From Artemia franciscana (taxonomy: Eukaryota > Arthropoda > Branchiopoda > Anostraca > Artemiidae), in contig NC_088873.1 of NCBI RefSeq assembly GCF_032884065.1, positions 25,099,558 to 25,163,557 of the forward strand: a stretch of DNA of 64,000 bases, in the 5' to 3' direction. Position 1 is the first letter of the stretch. Each line of letters opens with the position of its first letter. The position numbers and the translations under genes are program-made. This document shows positions 46,434 through 58,600 of this stretch, piece by piece. Under the pieces are notes generated by a model, which was given only the letters and a program-made list of their open reading frames with translations, had not been told where the DNA came from and searched no databases.

Positions 46434-46700
46434 TTATTTTGGGATAAAGGTCTTATTTAGTACAAGACAAAACATTACCTCTTTTTTTCCATGTGGCTGA
46501 TCTGAAGGACAGAGTTTAATATACTTAGAATAATTTGACAAACGAAGAAACCTTTGGTCATGAGACTGTACTTCTGTAAAAGCTATGACATCAATCTGAG
46601 CTAATTCTGAAAGCACCTTGACTTCAGTAAGCTTGATGAAATTAAGTCTTTCAGCGTCAGTGATTAAAAATCTATGAAATCTAAGCGATTTGATAAACTT
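46434..46700 (-). pseudogene. endonuclease remnant of the nested element
   Basis: The minus strand reads LSELAQIDVIAFTEVQSHDQ, like the 'DVIAxTETW' motif of apurinic-type endonucleases in non-LTR elements. It is followed by LRLSNYSKYIKLCPSDQPHG, then a stop. The rest of the domain toward 45900 is broken. Upstream at 47078-47314 a Pro/Ser-rich 78-codon stretch may be leader or ORF1. Confidence 0.6.
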
Positions 46701-47390
46701 AAAGTCGACGAGTTTCAGATATTCTTGAGGGTTTAAATTTTGGGCTAAGAGATGGGGCGGGCAGTTGTTTGGGTGGACAATTTATGACAGGATAATTTTC
46801 ACATGTAAGAACTCTCAAACCAGAGTCACATTGGTAATGTAGCCACGAAAAATAAAGTAAATGGGACGGTGGAAGAGTTTCATAGTGATCCGGCAGTAAG
46901 TCAAATCGGAGAGTTTTTACATAAGGGAAAAAGGGGGGTGGTAAGGCAAGATGGTGCTGGGAAAGAGAAGTAGGACGGAGTGTGTCTGAGAGGGAAGGGG
47001 TTAGATTTATATCGGCAAATAACGGTTGGAGGCAAGAACAAGCTGATAAATTCTTGGATGCAAAGAGAAGAGCAGAGTCAGAAGGGTGTGGATTTTACAG
47101 ATGAATGGGAGTAAGCAAGGGGGTTGGGAATGATTTGTAATGAGTAAGGTGACCTGAGAGGTTTGGCTGACTGGACACGCCTAAGTTCATGGGGGGAAGG
47201 AGCGTTTCGAGGGACAGGTTCTTGGGGTATGCTACTCGGCATCAGGAATCTTATAAGGGGATAAGATTGAAAATCGAATCGAAAACGCCCCAAAGGAGAA
47301 GGGAAGCAAAGCAATACTGAGAATCACAGCGAGTCCCATGAGAAATCAGATGCTATAAAATGGAAGACTCTTTGATGCATTAGGAGATAA

Positions 47391-48003
47391 GATAAGATTA
47401 ATATTTTGAAAAAGGTGAAGTACCTACCAATTTAAGGACAACCCTAATTAAACCCCTGAATAAGAAAGGTGATAAGAGTGAATGTGGTAATTATAGAGGC
47501 ATCTCCCTGGTTTTTGTAGGTAGCAAATTAGTTAGTCATATGATACTACTTAGACTTAGAGATGCTACAGGCAAAGTTTAGAAATACGAACAGTGCGGTT
47601 TTAAGGAGGGTAAAGGATGTGCCAACCAAAATTTTACTTTCAGATTAATAATTGGGAAGTGTCTGAGTCTTAAAATACCTTTAGTCCTCCGTTTTATAGA
47701 TTATGAGCAAACGTTTGATTCAGCAGATAGAAGTTTTAGTAAAGGTCTTATCCTTGTAAGATATACCAGACAAATACGTTGAAGTCATTAGTGTTATGCA
47801 ATGCTGCGATTTAAGTAGGAAATGAGGCTAGTAGCTAGTTTCGTATCAAATCAGGAGTTAAGCAGGGTTGCGAGGAAGGTCGAGATGGCTAAGACACGTT
47901 CTGAGAGGGTGTAAAGAGCGAGGCCTTGGATAGGCTGGGATGTAGGAGGAGTGTGCATAGCTGTGATGGTCTTAGGCGTCTTGGCGCTGTGGTTAGCTGT
48001 TAG
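47391..48003 (+). pseudogene. RTE-like reverse transcriptase, 3' piece with a large internal deletion
   Basis: Begins FEKGEVPTNLRTTLIKPLNK and KGDKSECGNYRGISLVFVGS, then YEQCGFKEGKGCANQNFTFR and VLRFIDYEQTFDSADR (motif A). After frameshifts it reads a KSGVKQGC motif near 47855-47870. It then jumps directly to EGVKSEALDRLGCRRSVHSC and DGLRRLGAVVSC, the element's C-terminus, at 47901-48003. Motif C (YADD) and most of the thumb are missing. It is followed by TAGTAGTAGTAG, a possible 3' simple-repeat tail. Confidence 0.85.
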
Positions 48004-48575
48004 TAGTAGTAGTTGTAATAATTTGTGGTTGTTCTGGAATACTAATTTCACTTTTGGCAAAATTCAAATAGAAGAAGACGAAGAATTAGTAAATTATCCT
48101 TGTGGAACTGGAGTGAAGAGAGTCAATTCTGTATGCTCCATCATCCCTCTCACAACAACAACAACAATTATCCTTGTAGCAGAAGGATACTTTTCCTTTG
48201 GGAAAGAAGTTACAGAAGGATACTTTTAATTGGGACAGTCTAATGGCCAATCACTATGAAATACCCCCGTGGTTAGCATTTTATTGTGAATTTTACCTAA
48301 ATAGATTACTTAAGCTCTCTCCAAAGGTCGAAGTTGTCCAGTCCCTTTGGAAGGGTGTCAAATTAGACTATAAAGAAAGCCCTTTTTCAGTCATTTACTT
48401 TTCCAGGTCAAGTTCTATGTATCACATCTGTTTTGGATGGGCTTATAGTTTTCTCAGTTTTCTAGGTATAAGACAACTTCACCTTCAACTTTGTTTCTCT
48501 TAATGCTTGGTCCAAATAACCCAGGCCTATACTTACAGCTACTTTCGTAAATGTACTAGAGGCTCTCCTGATGGG

Positions 48576-49215
48576 ACCAAATGGGTAAAATTCTAGTTAA
48601 TTGACTTCTTGCTATCTCGGAAAGGGTTTAGGCTAGGAAAATGAAAGTTTCAGGGGTTGGTCTACAGGCTAAAGTATGTCCCAGGAAGGTATTTTAAAGT
48701 ACCCACCTCCACTCCTCTCCCTCTAGAGGGCCCTGAAATCTGCCTACATGACAGGTCTATACCTATTGAAATTTTGACAAAACAACGTTTTAACTTAAAT
48801 TTCAGTTACTAGTTGCTTTTTCTCTGCCTTTAGTTCTGAGAATGTAATTCCTGTTATTTGAGTAGAATTTTAGCCATATCAATACTCTTTTTAAAATTTA
48901 GGAAATGTGTTTGCATGTCTTTAAAACCTTATAAAATGGAATTGAGCAAAGTTGAAGCTGAAAACAATTTTTTTGTACTTCAATTAAGCAGACAATCTAT
49001 TTTGCAAGGTTTTACTTTTATAAAACCCATATTTTTAAAGGTCATCAAAGGTCAGGGCCCTCTAGAGGGAGAAGGAGTGGAGGTAGTTGCTTCAAAATAC
49101 CTTCCCAGGACATACTTTAGTCTGTAGATTCGTCCCTGAAAGTTTCATTTTCCTAACCTAAACACTTTCTGAGATAGCAAGAAGTCAATTAACTAGAATT
49201 TTACCACCAAATGTA
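48576..49215. mobile_element. 624 bp inverted-repeat MITE with a perfect 8 bp target duplication
   Basis: Element 48584-49207. The termini are GGTAAAATTCTAGTTAATTG and its reverse complement, and the imperfect inverted repeats extend about 155 bp inward to CCTCTAGAGGGCCCTGA. ACCAAATG at 48576-48583 and 49208-49215 is a perfect direct duplication. The ~310 bp interior has no transposase. An 8 bp duplication fits the hAT, P or Merlin groups; the GG terminus argues against a typical hAT end (CAGGG). Confidence 0.9.
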
Positions 49216-50865
49216 CCCTTCAATATTCTTTGATGGTCTGATATATTGCCTTAAATCACACTTGTCAGGAATAAGGATTAGTCCTATGAATGGTCAATGA
49301 TGATGGTGACTCAACTTGTTAGGTGCAGCCAAACATTAGGCTAGCTTAAAAAATACTTGTAGGCTATCAATCCTGTTTGTGATTTGCTTCACTGTACTCT
49401 ACCCTCTGTCTTTAATGGACAAATATGTATTTGCATTGTTTTTTCAGTTGGCTAGCATGGGTTTTTGGCAAATTTAAGGCAGTTTATATTACTTATCTAC
49501 AAACAAAGTGAAAATACCACTTAATGCCTTTTTCATACCATTTCTGAATATAATTGTTGCTTTACTCAGAAATTCAATTTATGGAATCATCTCAAAGATG
49601 ATACCTTCTTCTCTGATTTTAGATACTGCTCTTAGAATCACTCTTTTCTAAACTGGTTTAACCATAAATTAAACTGACTGTGACCCAGTTGAGAATCAGA
49701 AAATATAGAATTTGTGTTACATATTTGCACATGTGGAGGGGAGGTATATTATAGTGGAGTTGCAGTTAAAGTACGTTAACTACAATTATTTTTCATATAA
49801 TGAGGTAAGAATTAATGTTATTAACCCTTTTATATAGCCAAAAATAAGAGAAAAAGGTATCATCTTTGACAGTGTATAATGGGCTTAAATTTATGAGTAA
49901 AGAGATTATTACATTTGAAAAGAGCATAAAAAAGAAATTGAGTGGTATGTTTTCTATTCTTAGATCATCATTATAGCCTAAACCAACTCAGTTCGACCAC
50001 TTTTTTTTCTTACTGATTTAACAGTAGCCTAAACCATCAGTAAGAAGAAAGACTTGCATTATTGAAAATATAATAAGTTGAAGTACAGGGTAAGAACCCC
50101 AGTATTTTTAAAGTGAATAATTTTTACAAAAATTAAGTTTAAAACTTAAGATTTTAAGCACTTAAATTTAGACAAAATGTAGGAATACACCTACAGCAAA
50201 GCCTGTTGGGAAACTGATATAAAAACCAGTCTAAGACTGTTTTGTCTTGGGAAATAATATATCTCTCTTTAATTTTGGTTTGAGTCTGATCTTCTTTTAC
50301 TCTTGGTCTTGTATATAATGTATTTAGCTTAATTACATAATAATTGGTAATCATCAAATATATTATGGATTAAATGGATTCACCCTCATGCCAGGAATCC
50401 CTGCCATTGAAAATCTGCTGAGTTTTGTTTCATTTTGCATCTATAGTTACTCTTTTTATTTGATATTTTTTTAAAATATATTTCAAAATAAACTTAGAAA
50501 ATGTATCCTAAAATACATTTATGTGTCCCTTGCCAACTGCTGATATTCTTGTGTCTGTCCCCCCCCCCCCTCTGAAAAATTTTCTGCACATCCCCTTGTC
50601 CAAGGCCACTGACATTTAGTGAACTTGCATAATCTTTGTATTATAAAGCTTAAACCATGAGCAATAGATGTGGTGCTCAAATGAGGCATAAGGGAAGTGT
50701 TTTGTGCATCATGGCCTACCTTTTGCTCAATCCTGACTTATAAGACTTTTAAGGGTTTAGAAATCTACTTTAAATCATAGGGAGCACAATAAAACTGTCT
50801 AAGTAACAGGTGAAATGGGCTCTATGGATTATTTATGTATATTTTTTTTTACCAAGGCACCTTGT
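49216..50865. other. unassigned AT-rich interval
   Basis: No gene or repeat family was recognised. A small hairpin, TTTCTTACTGAT with ATCAGTAAGAA, lies at about 50006-50050. Confidence 0.45.
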
Positions 50866-50869
50866 ATGG

Positions 50870-51125
50870 AAAAAGTTGTTGTAGAAACTTCAGAGGGAGT
50901 TTCAATTTGACATTGAAATCTCTAGTGCCCATTTTAACAGTCAAAAATGATTGAAGGGCGACCAGCTCCCCTCCCATATTCTTTTTTTTCAAAGACATGA
51001 AATCAAAATTTTGAGATAGCCATTTTATTAATCATAGTTGAAACATCCAATGAAGATGCGTCTGGGGATGTCAACAACCCTTCCCCCCTACAGTCCTTGA
51101 GGCAAAGGCTGTAAGTTATGCAACT
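50870..51125 (-). repeat. A-family module, reversed
   Basis: On the minus strand it carries the core AATGGCTATCTCAAAATTTT, the GAGGGGAGCTGGTCGCCCTT block and a CTGTTAAAATGGGCACTAGA block, in A-family order. Confidence 0.75.
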
Positions 51126-51149
51126 CTCTCATTGTTTACATATGTTAAC

Positions 51150-51975
51150 AGGAAAGAGGGTATGTCTGACCCATAGTGTCCAAAAGGGCAAAGGACATTC
51201 AGGGAATGTTAAGGGGAGTGTCAAACCAAATTAAAACTCACTTTGTACATGCAGGTTTTCAAACAGCAATATCCCAGGAATAGCCCAGGGTATTAAGTTG
51301 AAGCTTTCAAGGCATGTCAAGGGGGATATTGAGTCAACTGAAAGGCAGTATTTGCATACTATTATTACAGCTGATACTAAAAATACAGCTGCCACTATAA
51401 TTACTACTACTACTTCTACTATTAAAGCTAAGGGTAATAAGGTGAAACTTCAGGGAATTTTCAACTAAGTCAAAATACACTAAGTCAGTGCTGGCCATCA
51501 AAACAGCATGAATGTAATATCTCAGAAACTGCTTAGAGTATTTAGTTGAAACTTCTACTTCTTGTTGAGGGGGATGTTGAACAAGCCCAATGATAATCTG
51601 TGCACACTACAACTACTACTGCTACTACTAGTACTACTGCTACTGCTAAACTAAACCAAATAGTTTAAGTACATCCAGGTTGCCAAAAGGGCATAGACAG
51701 GATATCTTAGGATTGGAATATTACATAAAGTAAAAATTTTCAGAGCAAGTTTAGAGAGATATTTAACTAAATCAAAACACACTTTGTGCATATGGGTTGT
51801 TAAAGGGATGTATGAATAATATCCTAGGAATATCTTAGGGTATTAACTTGAAACTTTCAGGGCATGCTTAGGGGTATGTTTAACTAACCAGAAGACAATC
51901 TGTGGACACTACTAGTACTGCCACAACTCCTGATTCTGCTGCTACTACTGAGCCTAAGGGTTTTAAGGTGATTAA
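51150..51975. repeat. tandem array, ~250-300 bp unit with an ACT-triplet tract, about 3 copies
   Basis: Each unit has AATATCCTAGGAATATCTTAG-like sequence, GGGTATTAACTTGAAACTTT, CAGGGCATG, GGGGATGTTGAAC and AATCTGTGCACACTAC, then a run of ACT/GCT triplets (51388-51425, 51607-51652, 51910-51955). The triplets seem to be part of the unit. Confidence 0.8.
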
Positions 51976-52183
51976 TCAAAATAACTTTCTGGAAAAGAAT
52001 TTTTTCAAGGAAAATTAAAGAGCATAGTAAATCAAGAGAGCCAAAGATAAATTGCTATGATAATTCAAACTCAAAACGACCAGAAATTACTGTTCAAGAT
52101 TAAAGGAAACCCCCCCCCAAAACAGAAATTAAATAAACAATCATAGTAAAGAAACATACATTAGGTTAGGTATTAATATAAAT

Positions 52184-52507
52184 TAATAAAGGTAAAGGTA
52201 AAGGATACGGCATTAGACTTTACAGTCCCTACCGGCGGTGCTGATCTCCGTTTCTTGGCCCTTCAGCCAGGAAGTGCAATGGGGGGTTGGGGGCCAGCCA
52301 TCCTGTGCTTTCACACACCCTTCCTGTTTACCTTCCCCAGATTTCTCCAGGTACCCATTTAGAGCTGGGTCGACTCTGGCTAAGCTTACAGAGTCACGCC
52401 ACTGACCCCCGTCCCAACTGAAAAATTGGGTACACTGGGATTCGAACCCGCGTCCTCTCAGACAAAGGATCCCGAATCCAGCGCACCAACCAACTCGGCC
52501 AGGACGA
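52184..52507 (-). mobile_element. tRNA-derived SINE
   Basis: On the minus strand the 5' part reads GTCCTGGCCGAGTTGGTTGG (A box TGGCCGAGTTGG, plus-strand 52490-52501) and CGGGTTCGAATCCCAGTG (B box, 52438-52448). This is a tRNA-like head with internal RNA polymerase III promoter. A ~180 bp body follows (AGTGGCGTGACTCTGTAAGC, GACCCAGCTCTAAATGGGTA, ACTTCCTGGCTGAAGGGCCA). It ends in TTTACCTTTACCTTT, a short simple-repeat tail. The head seems to derive from a tRNA with a long variable arm. No second copy is in the window. Confidence 0.9.
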
Positions 52508-52619
52508 TAAATATAAAATTTATATTTAATAAATATTAAATAATATATATTAATATTAAATAATATATAATAATATTAAATAAATATATTTATATTTAAA
52601 TATAAATTAATAAATAAGT

Positions 52620-53300
52620 CTTAAAATGAGGAAAATTTAAATTGAATATCCAAATCAAATTCAAAACAAACAAGAACCACTACAAACAAAAGTTTCGCTA
52701 CTACCCCCTTCCTTGACTGTAAAAGTCAAAAACCTACTGCATCATTGGCACTTTACTGAAAACAAATTATATCACAAATATTTTCGTTTGTACTTCTTAC
52801 TACATTAAAAATAAAAGTTACAGTGAAATAAGATCTTGAACTAATGAGGTTTCAGCATTTAATTCCTTTGTAAATCAAATATTCACTTTAATTTTATTAT
52901 TTCTTTTCAAGACTCACATAGTTTTCACTATAAACAAGAGTTGGGCCACTTCCCTAATATTAAAATATAGAGCCTATTGTGTCATTGGTGCTTTACACAC
53001 AATAAATTGTATTACAAATATTTGTTTTGTACTTATCACAATATTGAAAATAAAAATACAAATCACAGTGGCATAAAATCTTGAACTGATGAGCTTTCAG
53101 CAATTAATATAATTATATATCAAATATTCAGTTTAATTTTAATAGTTCTTTCCAAGACTGTTCAAGATACATATACTTTCAGTAAAGCACCAGTGATGCT
53201 GTAGGCTTTAAACTTTTACTGTTAGGGAAGGGGGCAGTAGCCAAACTCTTGTTTGTAGCAATTTTTGTTTGTTTTAATATTAATCTGCATGTTCAACTTA
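52620..53300. repeat. D-family palindromic pair (inverted heads)
   Basis: A reversed head at about 52660-52770 (AAACAAGAACCACTACAAAC to TGGCACTTTACTGAAAAC) faces a forward head at about 53170-53280 (TTCAGTAAAGCACCAGTGAT to CTTGTTTGTAGC). A further reversed head lies at 52930-53010. The layout, inverted heads around an AT-rich loop, is the same as at 61230-61580. Confidence 0.75.
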
Positions 53301-55343
53301 AGCTTTACTCATTTTAAGATTCAATTATTCATTTATATTAGTACCTAGAGTATGTTTGTTTGCTATGATTGATTATTTAATTTCTGTTTGTTTTGGGTTT
53401 CATTTATTCTTTAATAATAACTTCTGGTCGTTTTGTGTTTGAATTATTGTAGGATTTTATTTCTGCTGCTCTCAAGTTTAATATTGCCTCTACTCTTCTT
53501 TGTAAAACTTCTTTCTTGAAAAGTTTTCTTTTTTTAATTTATTTCTGTTTGTTTTTGATTGCCAAAGTTTCAAGTTTTTCAACATTCCCCATTTCAAAAT
53601 CATTTCTTTTTTTTTCAACATTAAAGTATCAAAAATAGTATCAGAGTTTAAAAAAGCAACAACAAGCAGTTTGCATAACTTACAAACCTTGCCTGGGCGC
53701 CATGGGTTGTTTCAACCCCAGCAGCATAATGTTTGGCCTTTGGATAATTTTGAACAAAACAGCTATCATAAAATTTTAACCGGATGCATTCAGGGGAAAG
53801 TGGGAGTGAAGGGGAGGTGGTTCCCCCTCAGTCACTTTGAACTCTTAAAAAGGGGACTAGAAGTTTCAATTTCCAATCAGGTGAACCCCCTTCGAATTTT
53901 ATATGATGACCACCCCTTCCATAAAACCTTATATGTTAACGTTTGGCAACTAGCATAATATATAGCCCATATCCTAAGGGTCAAGGGCGTTATCAAACCT
54001 GGAACCATAGCTATTTGACATTTTGACCATTTTGTACAAAATGGCCATCTTAGAATTTTGATTGGAAATATTTGGGGGAAAGGGCATGGGGGAGGCTGGT
54101 TACCCTCCAATCACTCTTGACTCTTAAAAAGGGAACTAGAACTTTTGATTTAAAATCAAATGAGCCTTCTCTGAAGTCTGTATGTTAACAATGGACAGGT
54201 TGCATAACTTACAGTCCTTATGCTGATGGCTCAGGGAGTTTTGTCAACCATTCAGGCATAGTTATTTGGCCTTTGGACATTTTTGAATAAAATTGTTGTC
54301 TCAAAATTTTGATTGGATGCATTTGGGGAAAGAGGGCATGGAGGCTAGTTGCCCTCCAATCACTTTTGACTCTAAAAAAAAGCACTAGTTTCTGATTTCC
54401 AATCAAATGAGCCCCCTCTGAAGTTTATACAACCATACCTTCTGTATGAAGTTCATTTGTAAACAAATTGAATCTATTTAAGATTTATTTATTCGTCTGT
54501 ATTTGCACCTGTTATCTTTATGTTTGGTATGATTATTAACTTGAATTTCTCTTTGTTTTGGTTTCTTTTATTCTCTAATAGTAATTTCTGCAAGGTTTGA
54601 ATTTGAATTATAATAGAAATTACTTTCTGCTTATTTTGGGTTCAATATAACTCAACTTTTCTCTAAAAAAATTCTTTAGATGTATCTTTTTTTAAATTAA
54701 TTTCTGGTCGTTTTTGTTACAAAAGTTTTTATTGGTTTATAAATTGACTGTTTCTACAGTTTTTCACTTCTTAAATTTAAGGATTAAAACATCCTATATA
54801 ATTATAATATATTAGTTACCTGTTAAATCGATGGATTGTAGTCTATTATTTTTGGAACTTATTTCTGCTGGCGTTAAGTTTAATATATTTCGTTCCTTTT
54901 TTTGACAAAGTTCTGTTTTGGAAAGTTTTTTTTTTTAGTTAACTTTTCTTTGAGAACTCGTTTTTATGGAAAGTTTTTAATTATTTTTTTGTTTGTTTTT
55001 ATTACCAAATTTTTTATTTGTTTATAAAATATTTCTACAGTTTTTCATGTCTTAGATTCAAGCATGACTTATAGTAGCTTTAACTTATAGATCTGTAATT
55101 TATAGACCTATAACTTACATCCTTTACCCTTGGGCTCTGGGGGGGGGGGTGTCAACACTGTAGGTATTGTTTATATGATCTTGAGGCTATTTTGAACAAA
55201 ATGGCTATCTCAAAGTTTTGATCAGATGCATTTAGGGAAAAGAGGGCTTGGGGGCAGCTAGCTGCCCTCCTATCACTTTTGACTCTTAAAAGGGGAACTA
55301 GAGTTTTTAATTTTCAATTAAATGAGCCTCTTCCTAAGTTTTA
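53300..55343. repeat. D-family AT-rich arm followed by four A-family modules
   Basis: AT-rich parts (GTTTGTTTTGGGTTTCATTT at 53390; TTTGTTTTGGTTTCTTTTAT near 54550; CTGGTCGTTTTTG) alternate with A-family modules that start near 53675, 53955, 54205 and 55085 (GCATAACTTACAG) and carry 'GGCTATCTCAAAATTTTGAT'. Two long composite units thus lie in tandem. No coding content. Confidence 0.75.
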
Positions 55344-55673
55344 CAAATCACCATAAATAAATAAATGAAACCCAAAACAAGCCATTCCATTCCATAAATT
55401 GTATGAGGGTATACAGACTGCATACAGTCCTTTCACCCCTTTGACTTCAAGATGGCACTAGCAATCCTTCTTTTTCATCCTCTCTTCTCTTCTGTTTGGT
55501 TTGTGGGAAGTGCGAGTACTTGAGCTACCTGTGCCCAGCAGTTTAAGGCCAAGAGGCCGGCCGGTACCAATACAGCTCTTCCTACTCACTCTTGCTCTCT
55601 TCTGCACAGTAGATCTTCATTACTAAATTAGCTCGTTTTCCATTGTCTTTTTCATAATTTGGATCATCACCCT

Positions 55674-58600
55674 TTAGATCGGCCTTTCAGTATTAGGAGG
55701 TAGTTGAAAACTAATGATGGAGTCAAACATTTCTTCAATCTTTAGTTTTTTACAAATTATCTTAATCTTATTAGTTTTGGGTGCAAGTATTTGGCAATCA
55801 AAAAATATGTGTTGGGGAGTTTCCTCTGTTGTTAAACACCACCTGCATAGTGGAGAATGATACAAATTCCATTGAAATCGGACAGAATTCAGAAAAGGAT
55901 ATCCTGATTTCAGTCTATAGTACCACACTGTGTCTTCTCTAAAACGAAATGGGGAATTTCGAAATAGTAGACATTTTATTTGACCACGGCGTTTCATAAT
56001 ATCTCGTAGGTTCCCCAATTTTGATTCTGGTTGGGGGTCAATATTTGCTGCTTCATTTGCTAGCCTATCAGCAGTCACGTTATGAATCAGTCCTTTATGA
56101 ATAGGAATATGCTGGAACGAAACAAAAACACCACATTTATTTAATCTTTGTAGATCATCTCTTATTAATTTTAAATCTGAATCAACAGCCTCATAATTTA
56201 TTTTTCTTATTAATTGAATTGCAGAATTTGAATCTGTAAGGATTAACACTTTCTTTGACGAAAGGTTTAGTCTGGCCATAGTTTCAAGTGCTTTATGTAT
56301 AGCAAATAACTCTGCTGACAGAATTGAAGTGTGGGATGGAAGAGTTGCTGATATATTCAAGGAAACATGAGGAATACACACCCCTGCTCCTGCTCTTGAT
56401 CCTTTTACTGAACCATCTGTGAAAGCTAGAATATGTTTAGGAAAGTGTGAGGATATCTTATTAGCAAACAGTTGACAGACATACTGATCTGAATAATGTG
56501 ACTTGTCTTTAGAAACTAACTGAAGATGACATTCGAGAGCCACCATTTCCCATGGTGGACATTTTGGAAAAGGGTAACTATCCGCCTGTTCATTTTTCCA
56601 ATTTGGGTAATCTTTTAGATACTGGCTAAAAGAAGATAGTAGGTGTTGGGGCTTAGCAGGATTTCCAAAAGTGGAGGGAAAAACTGCATGGATTTTGCCA
56701 TGTGTTTGTATTTTTGTGAAGTAGCAGTTTCTCTGCATAGTAGCCCTGTCTTTCAGAGCAGGTAGTCCAGAAAGTTCTTTGAGCTTAACCACTGCAGTAT
56801 GTTTGTGGAGCCCCAAAGCAATTCTGATGGCTGAATTTTGGAGTTTCTCAGGGGTATTGAAAAAAGTAACCGGAATATTTGTAAGAAATTGTATGCCATA
56901 TTCCAATTTAGACTGAATATACATTTTGTAAAAGTCAATAATCAACTTGGGTGAAGATCCCCATTTAGATCCTGCAAGTCGTTTGAGGATGGTTAGCCGT
57001 TTTAAAATTGTCATTCTTAACATCATTAAATATGGTTGCCATTTTAAACGAGAATCAAGAATCATGCCCAGTAGCCGAACTGACGGCTCATAGACTATCT
57101 CACTCTCCTCTATCCTTAAGGGTTTCGGAAGGGTTACTTGTCGTTTATGGAACACAATTGCTTTTGTTTTTGGTATAGAAATGGGCAGTCCAAAAGCTTT
57201 AGAAAACAGGCACACATCATATATATCTTCCTGAATGATGTTTTGGAGTAAAGTTATGTTCTTATGTCTGTTCCACACAAGGAGATCGTCAGCAAATTCT
57301 CCATGTTTTGACTGCCTTCTAAGTTTTAGTTCAGAAATATATAGTGTAAATAAAAGAGGGCTTATGACAGTTCCTTGTGGGAGACCATCTTCAACTTGTT
57401 TTCTTACAGACAGTATTTCATTAATCTGTACTTGAAAGGAACAATCACATAATAAATTCATTATAATTGAGATCGCCAGAGGTGGAAATTTTTTATTATG
57501 CATAATTTCTTGTAACTTTTTACGTTTTACATTCCCATATGCATCTGTCCAATCAAACAATACAGCAATACCAACTTCGCCCTCCTGTAAAGCATCTGTC
57601 ATATCTGTTTCTATTCTAGTTATGTTGTCCATTGCACTATGACTCTTTCTAAAACCTGTCTGAGATTGGGGTATTATTTGATTTACCTCTGCAAACCATT
57701 CTAATCTCCTTAAAATCATTCGCTCAAATATTTTGCCCATTATGGGGAGAACTGATATTGGTCTGTAAGATATAGGATCTTCTGGTGGTTTTCCAGGTTT
57801 GAGGATTGGGTAAATAAGTGCAATTTTCCAGGGGGTAGGAAATTTCCCTTCTCTCCATGCGTTGTTACATACTTCCAGGAGCTTAGCTCGAAAAATGTCA
57901 GGTGTTTCAATCAACCATTTGATGTGTATCTCATCATATCCTGGGGCTGAATTTAAGTTGCATCTTTCAATAGCTGTCTGTAACTCAGATAAAAAAAAGG
58001 GTAACATTAACGACTTCTTATGTTGTGCTACAGAAGGGAGGACACATACAGGTGGATTTGGCAAAACAGTGTCTAGAGGTTTCTTCATGAATGTGTTTGC
58101 AAAAATATCAGCTTTTAGGAAATCAGAAGTTATTAGTTGACCCTGGTGTTTTATTTCATATTTGCGATCATCAAGTGTCATTCTCTTGCCGTTCATCTTG
58201 CTTACGTATTGGTGAATCTTAGATACTGCAGTTTGGTGATCTATGTTAGTCATAAATTTTTCCCATGCCTCTCTTTTGGCCTGTAAACATATTTTTTTTA
58301 CTTTTGCTGAGCTATGTTTATATTCAATTGCAGTGCTCATTGATGGATGTCTTTGACATGCCTTTTTTGCTACGTTCTTAGCTTCCACTGCAGTAGAGCA
58401 TAGTTCATTCCACCAATTTTTAATTCTCTTATTGCCAGTTGGAGTCCAAATGTTGGGGCTTGTCTTGGGAATTGCTTTGTGAGCAGCGTCCATCATAATT
58501 TTGTTAAGTATTTTTACTTTATCATCAATTCGGGAAAAATCTTCAAGTAAATTATAATTGGCTTCTTGCAGGATTTGCTTGAACATTGGCCAATTACCTT

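Larger units (their letters stand above)
43952..47390 (-). mobile_element. minus-strand non-LTR retrotransposon nested inside the RTE-like element
   Basis: About 3.4 kb that interrupts the RTE-like reading. Flanks carry an imperfect duplication: GATAAGATATGTATTTCGAA at 43929 and GATAAGATTAATATTTTGAA at 47391. On the minus strand the order is a 5' part (47314-47078), endonuclease remnant (around 46616-46434), RT (45700-44618), 3' region, and poly-A (T-run 44297-44347 on the plus strand). A TA microsatellite lies at 44362-44440. The type is CR1/Jockey-like by its FVDD motif and C-terminal layout; clade not fixed. Confidence 0.8.
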
